From: Jeotgalibacillus sp. ET6
GTDB lineage: Bacteria; Bacillota; Bacilli; Bacillales; Jeotgalibacillaceae
DNA: 64,000 nucleotides
Reading direction: 5' to 3'
NCBI RefSeq assembly: GCF_029667115.1
Contig: NZ_JARUIU010000012.1
Coordinates: 24,852-88,851, forward strand
In this document: in pieces, positions 58,567-64,000 of the stretch
How the letters are laid out: every line of letters starts with the position of its first letter
Numbering within the stretch: the stretch's first letter is position 1
Program-made: the position numbers and the translations under genes
Notes under the pieces: model-generated
The model's input: only the letters and a program-made list of their open reading frames with translations
Told to the model about the DNA's origin: nothing
Database searches by the model: none

Positions 58567-59133
58567 TTAAATGTGATGGACCTTAATTTTGTGCCAGATT
58601 TCTTTCCAATTTTTCTTAATAATTCGTTCCTCATATATTGCAACTCTTTCTTTGGTCTCTTGAAAATATGGCATCGGCTTCAACTCTAAATTTAATACAT
58701 CGTCTAGACCACAAGGAGCAGTAAGAATTAGTTTGTTATTCTTGTCTATTTTCACACCAAGAGCAGTTGCTGTCTCTGGAAACTTTGAAATGGCATCCTC
58801 TGAAGAAATATAAGGTGGAATGTCATTTATAACGTGCATTCTTGCTTGATTTTTAACAGACCAAGGTATATCAGGAAGAATTTCTCTCAGTTCGTCTTCC
58901 AATTCTTTTTCAGTATTCTCATCAATATTTTCATCATCAAAATATATAACATCTACATCTGGAGTATTTGTTCTATTTTCAAACCCGTGTAATGTATCCC
59001 AGATTTTAGAACGTACAAATCCTGCACATATCCACCAATCTGGTAAATTTAGTTTACTCGCAGCCTTAACTAATTCCATCATTCTATCATCATTTTGAAT
59101 TAACTTTACTACATCTTCTTGATTCTTTAACAC
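58567..59133 (-). CDS. Nucleotidyltransferase-family protein (PF06042-like, cassette)
   Basis: A 188-residue protein. DWWICAGFVRSKIWDTLHGF and TPDVDVIYFDDENIDE give the G-[F/S]-x-R and DxD metal motifs of the DUF925/NTP_transf_6 family, followed by WSVKNQARMH and PETATALGVK. The family has a polymerase-beta-like fold; its natural substrate is not known. GTG start with GGAGGGTGA a few nt upstream. Confidence 0.85.
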   Translation of the reverse strand: MLKNQEDVVKLIQNDDRMMELVKAASKLNLPDWWICAGFVRSKIWDTLHGFENRTNTPDVDVIYFDDENIDENTEKELEDELREILPDIPWSVKNQARMHVINDIPPYISSEDAISKFPETATALGVKIDKNNKLILTAPCGLDDVLNLELKPMPYFQETKERVAIYEERIIKKNWKEIWHKIKVHHI

Positions 59134-59203
59134 TGAATTTCACCCTCCATTCCCAACCTACATTCCCACTATATAACAATGAAAACAATAAAGGGGTATT
59201 ATT

Positions 59204-59276
59204 CCATTAAACTGTCCTTTAGTTCAACAAACAATAGGCTTCACCTCTTTTTGGAGTATAGCCCCGTTACTGGAAG
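59204..59276 (-). repeat. Cassette-end site S15
   Basis: Plus-strand order: CCATTAAACTGTCC, TTTAGTTCAAC, a diverged hairpin AGGCTTCACCTC/GGAGTATAGCC, CCGTTACTGGAAG. It lies 10 nt from the AAC(6')-like gene stop. Confidence 0.7.
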
Positions 59277-59286
59277 AAAAAATCAT

Positions 59287-59814
59287 TCATTTATGATATT
59301 CAATCAACCAACAGTCCTGATATACTCCTTCGTGTAACTCTTTCTTAGTAAGTATTTTTACTTTTTTAAAACCACATTTCTCATAGCATTTTATAGCCCT
59401 CGTATTTCTTATTTGAGGATCCATAACTACTCGGTCTGCTTTTTTATGTTCGATTAAAAATTTAACCATTGATGTAACAAGTAATGTTCCTATCCCTCTA
59501 TTCCAATATTCAATCTCTCCTATAAACTGGTCTGCACCATAAATATTCTCATCGCAATACCCATATTCTTTTTTCGTTTCATCATCTAATTGATAAAATT
59601 GAATATATCCTATTTCGTTACCATCAAACTCCACAATGCATTTGAATTCATCATCTTCGGAATCATAAAAAACTTTATTAACTTTGTCTAAATCAAAAGG
59701 ATTATCTCTTCCTTCATAAAATTCAAGAACTGACGGGTTCGAAAGCCATCTAGCTAACAGATAATTATCCATTTCTTCTAATTTACGAACTTTTAAATTC
59801 CCATTTTGAAACAA
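59287..59814 (-). CDS. AAC(6')-like GNAT acetyltransferase (cassette)
   Basis: About 175 residues resembling aminoglycoside 6'-N-acetyltransferases and their chromosomal relatives: ARWLSNPSVLEFYEGRD, GYIQFYQLDDETKKEYGY, QFIGEIEYWNRGIGTLLVTS, VVMDPQIRNTRAIKCYEKCG, FKKVKI. It would transfer acetyl from acetyl-CoA to an amine; drug resistance is possible but unproven. The start is uncertain: no ATG suits, and I suggest the TTG at 59814 just upstream of the conserved part. The open frame continues to 59970 through site S16, which should not be coding. Confidence 0.75.
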   Translation of the reverse strand: MFQNGNLKVRKLEEMDNYLLARWLSNPSVLEFYEGRDNPFDLDKVNKVFYDSEDDEFKCIVEFDGNEIGYIQFYQLDDETKKEYGYCDENIYGADQFIGEIEYWNRGIGTLLVTSMVKFLIEHKKADRVVMDPQIRNTRAIKCYEKCGFKKVKILTKKELHEGVYQDCWLIEYHK

Positions 59815-59880
59815 CAAAACAATTCCCACTCTCAATTTACTTTTTGAAGTATTTCTTGGAATAATTCCTCCAATGAGTTT

Positions 59881-59975
59881 TCCACTATCCTGCTTCTTTA
59901 TTTTAACATTAAATTCCTTTAATTGACAAAAAAAGCATTCCTTATTGAAGGAATGCTCCCGTTTGCACAATCACC
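59881..59975 (-). repeat. Cassette-end site S16 (long-linker form)
   Basis: Plus-strand order: TCCACTATC, CTGCTTC, TTTATTTTAACATTAAATTC, linker, perfect hairpin AGCATTCCTT/AAGGAATGCT around ATTG, CCCGTTTG. It lies 8 nt from the next GNAT stop. Confidence 0.75.
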
Positions 59976-59983
59976 AAAAGATA

Positions 59984-60448
59984 TTAACATTGGTATTCCA
60001 TTCTTAAAAATTCATATGTACTGCCATTGGTATCTTGTATAAAAGTAATACCATCCTTAAATCCCAAATTTCTATATACCTTTATCGCCCTTTGGTTAAA
60101 GGTGGCTACTGATAATGTTAATTTTTTAGGTTTATATTCATTTTTTACAAACTCTAAGCTTGATTTTAGAAATTCTAACCCATTACCTTTACCAGTTAGA
60201 TCAGGCCGCATCCCTAAGCCAATATCAAAAGTTATATCGTCTACTTTATTAACGCTAAAGAAACCGATTAATTCATTATTATTAAAAACAGCATACTTAG
60301 AGTTCCCACGTGTTTCTGGGTCTAAAAATTCTTCTAAGTCCTCTTGATCAGCCTCCATATCATAAAAAGAATATTCACCTTCATAGTGCCAATTAAAGGC
60401 AATTTCCTCTGCTTGAGTCTGAGTCATAATATCAAACTTATAAGTCAT
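59984..60448 (-). CDS. GNAT acetyltransferase (cassette)
   Basis: A 154-residue protein: MTYKFDIMTQTQAEEIAFNW, YAVFNNNELIGFFSV, LGMRPDLTGKGNGLEFLKSS (acetyl-CoA loop, RPDLTGKG) and TFNQRAIKVYRNLGF. It resembles small RimI-like enzymes of Bacillus; the acceptor is unknown. GAAAGGGGATA lies before 60448. The frame upstream of this start is site S17. Confidence 0.82.
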   Translation of the reverse strand: MTYKFDIMTQTQAEEIAFNWHYEGEYSFYDMEADQEDLEEFLDPETRGNSKYAVFNNNELIGFFSVNKVDDITFDIGLGMRPDLTGKGNGLEFLKSSLEFVKNEYKPKKLTLSVATFNQRAIKVYRNLGFKDGITFIQDTNGSTYEFLRMEYQC

Positions 60449-60473
60449 AAATATCCCCTTTCGACTTGTCCCA

Positions 60474-60572
60474 TTGTTCAACTAGCCCCCTGGGTTTAAC
60501 ATTAATTCCCTTTTTATAGACTAAGAAAAAAGCGCTCCTTATTTTCAAGGAATGCTCCCGTTAGTGGATTAT
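60474..60572 (-). repeat. Cassette-end site S17 (long-linker form)
   Basis: Plus-strand order: TTGTTCAACTAG, CCCCCTG, GGTTTAACATTAATTCC, linker, hairpin AGCGCTCCTT/AAGGAATGCT, CCCGTTAGTGG. The outer TTGTTCAAC and GGATTATTGAA are nearly inverted. It lies 48 nt from the serine hydrolase stop. Confidence 0.78.
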
Positions 60573-60619
60573 TGAATCTGCCAATGAATGGCTTCTGTTT
60601 AGAACTCAGAAACCCTCCA

Positions 60620-61642
60620 CTATGAACTTTTGAGACTTGAAATTACCAGGTTTCCAAACATTTGTATATCTCTAATATAATCGAAACCTAAATTCTCCGA
60701 TGCATTTAAACTATTGGACATTCTAACAGCTACTGCATTATATTCGGGAATAACAGTACAGGAACAGCCCGATGCTCCAAGGATTTGATAAGAACCATCT
60801 GGTAATTCTGAACCTATTTCATTGTAACTAACAGACACATCTCCAGCCTTAACCCACCATAAAAACCCGAACTTTGGAAGGTGATGGGGAAAAGAATTAG
60901 GGCTTTGAACAGAAGTAGTTAGTTCAAATACCTCTTGTGGAAGTATTGAATTACCTTCAAATACCCCTCTGTTTAAATGTAAATTTCCCCAATACGCTAA
61001 TTCTCTGGCACTTACATATAGATTTCTTTCGTCACCTAAATTAGAACCTATTCTCAATGTAGGATAACTCTTTGACAAATCTATATCACAAACTAAATTG
61101 TTGTTTCCTTCGGTAACCCACCCAGTGTTTGTCCAATGTAAAGGCTTAAACACTTTCTTTAAGAGGATGTCGTTTACTGTTTTGCCAGTAGCTTTGTATA
61201 AGATTTTTGCCAATATTTCTGGTTTCTTTCCCTCAATATCAGTTCCTAAATCAAAGGCACGATAAACTTTACTATCTTTAAATTTCAGACCAGTACACCT
61301 GGTTAATAGATGTCTAATCGTTGTCTCCCCAAGAGTATCTTTATTATATTCATTTAAATATTTACTTACCTTATCCTCCAAGCTTAGTAAACCTTCATTT
61401 ATGGCTATTGCAATTGCGAGTCCAACATAAGTAACTCTAACCGAATAAACATTGAATCTCGAATCATAATTTATCTTTTTTGCCCCTTGCTCAAAATGAT
61501 GCTTCCCCGAGTACCATTCATGTACTTTTTTATTATCTTTCATAATAACGACAGCAGAACCTGATGCTTTTGTATTTCTTTGTGCTTTTTCAGTATATGT
61601 AGTGAGTTCTTTAAAAGCATTTTTCTTTAGAGTCTTATTCAT
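60620..61642 (-). CDS. Class C beta-lactamase-fold serine hydrolase with an altered SxxK motif (cassette)
   Basis: A 340-residue cytoplasmic-looking protein of the serine beta-lactamase/esterase fold. FNVYSVRVTYVGLAIAIAIN is where the SxxK motif should be; the serine (S67) is present but the lysine position is valine (V70). SYNEIG fits the YxN motif and ILGASGCSCTV sits where H/KTG is expected. Without the lysine base, normal hydrolysis is doubtful. It may be a non-enzyme relative, or use another base. No signal peptide. AAAGGTGG precedes the ATG. It is the last intact gene of the array. Confidence 0.75.
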   Translation of the reverse strand: MNKTLKKNAFKELTTYTEKAQRNTKASGSAVVIMKDNKKVHEWYSGKHHFEQGAKKINYDSRFNVYSVRVTYVGLAIAIAINEGLLSLEDKVSKYLNEYNKDTLGETTIRHLLTRCTGLKFKDSKVYRAFDLGTDIEGKKPEILAKILYKATGKTVNDILLKKVFKPLHWTNTGWVTEGNNNLVCDIDLSKSYPTLRIGSNLGDERNLYVSARELAYWGNLHLNRGVFEGNSILPQEVFELTTSVQSPNSFPHHLPKFGFLWWVKAGDVSVSYNEIGSELPDGSYQILGASGCSCTVIPEYNAVAVRMSNSLNASENLGFDYIRDIQMFGNLVISSLKSS

Positions 61643-61683
61643 CCATTAAACCACCTTTTCTTTAGATAACAGTTCTCTTGTTA

Positions 61684-61711
61684 TTTCACTAACCTGCCCG
61701 TTAGTTGAATA
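61684..61711. repeat. Cassette-end site S18, short form at the outer end of the array
   Basis: TTTCACTAAC, 6-bp spacer CTGCCC, GTTAGTTGAA: the same 10-6-10 layout as S4 and without the hairpin. It lies 41 nt upstream of the serine hydrolase start and closes the array. Confidence 0.78.
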
Positions 61712-61786
61712 AGAAATATGATTATTTAGTAAACTTAGACATCCTAAGTTTATCATATGTTTCAATAATTGGAATTAAATTCCCTT

Positions 61787-62210
61787 TATATCATATCATT
61801 AACTGTCACTTCGTTCAGTTGGTGTTGGATGCTCTCAAGTACCTGGAACCACGCAAGGTAATGATCAAGATACTTGGTTGCCACCCCGTTAAAACGCTGT
61901 ATCCATTCTCTCAGTCTACCGTGGTAACTGTTGACGTTTTGGATATGATAAAGACCCCTTGTGCGGACCTTCCCATCTGATTTGAACTGATAAATGTTTT
62001 TCCTTTGTCAGTAGCGTAGGTTCTGAACGCTCGCCAGGAGTCTGTACATAATACATTTTGAGATGAAAGTTTTTAACCAATGGCTTTATCCAATTGTTCT
62101 TTTTTTTATTATGCCTACACCAAGGGTTGTCGAAACTGTGTTTTTATCACGGTCTCTTGCCACTAAGACACAGACCTGCTCCTTCAACACGATTGCTGAA
62201 TGGTACTACT
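61787..62210 (-). pseudogene. Degenerate IS1595-family (ISXO2-like) transposase
   Basis: Minus-strand frames encode EQVCVLVARDRDKNTVST, then after a frame break [19 protein letters not shown] and, after another, [40 protein letters not shown]. These are ordered blocks of the DDE transposase of IS1595 relatives, including the HI..VN..H...K/R.W...FNGV motif. The N-terminal part is missing and the frame is broken at least twice. It lies between the array and the right junction. Confidence 0.75.
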
Positions 62211-62221
62211 ATCTTATTAGT

Positions 62222-62234
62222 GTTAACAATGATT
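62222..62234. repeat. Right junction repeat (attR candidate)
   Basis: GTTAACAATGATT, identical to 26194-26206 and in the same codon frame (VNND) of the split GST gene. Confidence 0.85.
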
Positions 62235-63331
62235 ACTTTCACTTAACCAATTATTTTGAAACAAAATGGAACGAATATCACAAAGAAAATGCTCCAGACC
62301 TCTATCCAGAGGAGCTTCGACAGGACATTGATGAGTTGAATGAACGCATTTTTCATGCGATCAATAACGGAGTCTATAAATGTGGGTTTGCCCATTCCCA
62401 GGAGTCTTATGAAAGGGCATATGATCAGCTTTTTGAGACACTGGATGAAATGGAGGATCGGCTTTCCACCCGCCGCTTTCTTCACGGGGATATCATTACA
62501 GATTCGGATGTCAGATTTTTCACAACTCTTGTCCGGTTTGATGCTGCTTATTACAATGGCTTCAATACAAATCGAAACCTGATTCGGGAAATGCCAAACT
62601 TGTGGGGTTACGCACGCGATCTTTATCAGACTCCAGGATTTGGCGATACAACAGATTTTGATTCAATCAAGCGGCACTATCATTTATCAATAACAATTAA
62701 CCCAGATAAAACCGAAACACCTATATTACCAAAAGGACCGGACTTGTCTCTCTGGGATGCGCCTCACCAGCGCGAAGAATTAAGCAAACAGCAGGACAAA
62801 TTTCGCAGATATGGAGAATCAGGGATGACCATCCATATACGAAAAGCAAAAAAAGAAGAAGTGCCGCTCATCAGAAAGCAGCGTGTAGAGGCCTATCGCG
62901 AACATACACATGCGATTTCAAAAGAACACTGGCAGGCACTTGAAAAAGCCATTTCCTCTGAAGCGGACCAGCAGCCGGGAGTCGAGCTGCTCGCAGCAGA
63001 ATGGGAAGGAAAAATCGTTGGTAGTGTTGCGCTCTTCCCTGCAAAGACTGATGCTTATGAGGGCTTTACCGATGCACTGGATTATCCCGAACTGCGCGTC
63101 CTTGCCGTTTCTTCTGAGGCCCGCGGAAAAGGTGTCGGCTCCGCACTTATTGATGCATGCATCGCTATGGCGAAAGAAAATGGAAGCGAAGCGATCGGCC
63201 TTCACACCGGCTCTTTTATGAAAGACGCCATCACACTTTATGAAAAACACGGCTTTGAACGACTTCCTGAACACGATTTTGAACCGGCAAATGATGGGAT
63301 AATCGTAAAAGCCTTTAAGCGCAAGTTGTAA
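62222..63331 (+). pseudogene. GST C-terminal part fused in frame to a GNAT acetyltransferase
   Basis: The frame resumes at VNNDYFHLTNYFETKWNEYH and continues as the helical C-terminal GST domain (DAAYYNGFNTNRNL, MPNLWGYARDLYQTPGFGDT, PILPKGPDLSLWDAPH). Without a stop it then enters a GNAT domain of about 168 residues: IRKAKKEEVPLIRKQRVEAY, LAVSSEARGKGVGSALIDAC, LHTGSFMKDAITLYEKHGF. The GST half lacks its N-terminus because of the island. The GNAT part may still be made alone from ATG 62825, which has GGAG 8 nt upstream. Related GNAT proteins are usually free-standing, so the original gene may have been a true fusion or have lost a stop. Confidence 0.8.
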
Positions 63332-63379
63332 CATGGAAATTAACTGGCAGTACGTTTAATGCCACCATCATCACGTTAA

Positions 63380-63430
63380 AAAAGACTGTACCTGCGAACA
63401 CTAGACGTATTCGTGGGTACAGTCTTTTTA
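63380..63430 (+). terminator. Intrinsic terminator after the GNAT domain
   Basis: AAAGACTGTACC pairs with GGTACAGTCTTT, followed by T residues. Confidence 0.8.
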
Positions 63431-63535
63431 TAATACCAATCCTTCAATAATCCTCTAACACCTGTAAGCACCTTGAACTTTTAAAATATATTTCAAAAAG
63501 ATGGGCACTTAAGTTGGTTCATTTGCACGTGTAGT

Positions 63536-63731
63536 AAAAAAGTGTCTCAAGGACTTGAGCCGGTTCACTTCGCTTCAGGTGGACGCTTTCCGCGGGGCGG
63601 GGCTTGAGCTAACTTGCTTCGCAAGTGGATCTCAAGCTCCCGCTTCATCCCGCTGGAGTCGCCACCTTCCGCTCCGCTCACCTCATTCTATTGATAAATA
63701 CTACCTTTTTATAATATGTCCCAGACTCTTT
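63536..63731 (-). repeat. Dispersed repeat, copy D
   Basis: It reads in the orientation of copy C: GTGTCTCAAG..., GACGCTTTCCGCGGGG, TGGAGTCGCCACCTTCCGCT and ATGTCCC at its right end. The inner segment (ACTTGCTTCGCAAGT hairpin) differs from the other copies. Between copies D and E (63,732-63,928) no gene is visible. Confidence 0.75.
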
Positions 63732-63928
63732 TTTAAGTGCCATTCTATCAATTATGTTTAACAACTTAAAATACATAGAAATTTAACAGAGACGAAGCAA
63801 ACGATATTCCATTTGGTCAGAAATGAACCGATTCTACCTATTTACAAGTAGTTTCTTACAAAAGAACAATAGACGGAGGTTACACTTTTTATTTACAAAT
63901 GAAATCACCAAAGAATAGGTTATTTGCA

Positions 63929-64000
63929 GCGGAGGTCGGGGACTCCTGCGTGATGCAGCGGGAAGGGTGAGACCATGCAGATGCGAAAGCATCAAAGGGG
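63929..64000 (+). repeat. Dispersed repeat, copy E (cut by window end)
   Basis: GCAGCGGAGGTCGGGGACTC, CTGCGTGATGCAGCGGGAAG and GTGAGACC resemble the start of copy B with more changes. It runs past the window end. Confidence 0.6.

Larger units (their letters stand above)
26194..62234. mobile_element. 36-kb genomic island inserted in the GST gene
   Basis: The island is bounded by the direct repeat GTTAACAATGATT (26194-26206 and 62222-62234). Both copies sit in the same reading frame of the split GST gene, so exact excision would restore it. It carries four tyrosine recombinases at the left end, an exporter unit, a cassette-like array, a defence operon and remnants of other mobile DNA. No phage structural genes and no conjugation operon are seen (only a truncated MobL relaxase), so it is neither a clear prophage nor an ICE. 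Confidence 0.88.

Noticed and set aside
59815..59970. Longer N-terminus of the AAC(6')-like protein
   Set aside because: This stretch includes the hairpin and boxes of site S16, so it is not likely to be coding.
36385..61711. Classical integron with attC sites and IntI
   Set aside because: The boxes do not fit RYYYAAC/GTTRRRY, none of the four recombinases shows a recognisable IntI-specific insert, and the host is a Firmicute. I describe it as integron-like only.
61705..61980. Plus-strand ORF of 91 codons
   Set aside because: It runs antisense to the degenerate IS1595 transposase and has no ribosome site.
26194..62234. Prophage
   Set aside because: No capsid, tail, terminase, lysis or phage replication genes are present.

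Overview
The window is AT-rich, low-GC Firmicute DNA with strong Gram-positive Shine-Dalgarno sites, cre-like boxes, a SAM-I riboswitch, GTG/TTG starts and signal-peptide/lipobox proteins. Gene content (a 396-residue GH10 xylanase like that of alkaliphilic Bacillus, an AraR/AraNPQ system, GH120, GH43 and GH67 enzymes) points to a Bacillaceae member, probably halo- or alkali-tolerant. The species cannot be fixed from the window.

Left flank (1-26,200) is ordinary chromosome with a hemicellulose programme. It opens with the start of cysJ under a SAM-I riboswitch, a small XRE regulator and an NlpC/P60 cell-wall peptidase. Then comes a pentonate pathway pair (aldolase and dehydratase), an intracellular-type GH120 beta-xylosidase with a divergent AraC regulator, and an arabinose/arabino-oligosaccharide cluster (araR, araN-araP-araQ, DUF624, GH51). 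A class I fructose-bisphosphate aldolase follows, flanked by inverted copies of a ~200-bp dispersed repeat. A glucuronoxylan cluster ends this part: secreted GH10 xylanase, GH67 alpha-glucuronidase, GH43 beta-xylosidase, a GntR/FCD regulator and a zinc dehydrogenase. Together they cut arabino-glucuronoxylan outside, import the oligomers and finish them inside the cell. A VWA lipoprotein gene closes the region.

A gene for a glutathionyl-hydroquinone reductase-like GST is then split by a 36-kb island. Its N-terminal part ends at 26,206 and its C-terminal part resumes at 62,222, in the same frame, with the 13-bp sequence GTTAACAATGATT at both junctions. The left end carries an operon of four intact tyrosine recombinases, one of them with four tandem core-binding domains. 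Next come an MFS/inositol-phosphatase unit and various remnants (AbiE-like toxin-antitoxin, MobL relaxase, serine recombinase, IS1595, C5 methyltransferase).

From about 36.4 to 61.7 kb the island looks like an integron-type cassette array. Small single-gene units (Nudix hydrolases, GNAT acetyltransferases, an APH-like kinase, an AAC(6')-like enzyme, HIT, nucleotidyltransferase, histidine phosphatase, serine hydrolase, hypotheticals) lie almost all on the minus strand. Each is followed within about 0-50 nt of its stop codon by a related imperfect palindrome. The palindrome has outer boxes TTCAACTAAC/GTTAGTTGAA, an internal intrinsic-terminator hairpin and a second CACTAAC/GTTAGTG box. Larger modules (an ABC-three-component-like defence operon, a heterodimeric ABC exporter) sit inside the array. 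The boxes do not match the classical attC consensus and no IntI is visible, so this may be an undescribed Firmicute cassette system. It is the main finding.

Right flank (62,222-64,000) holds the GST C-terminal part fused in frame to a GNAT domain, then two more copies of the dispersed repeat.
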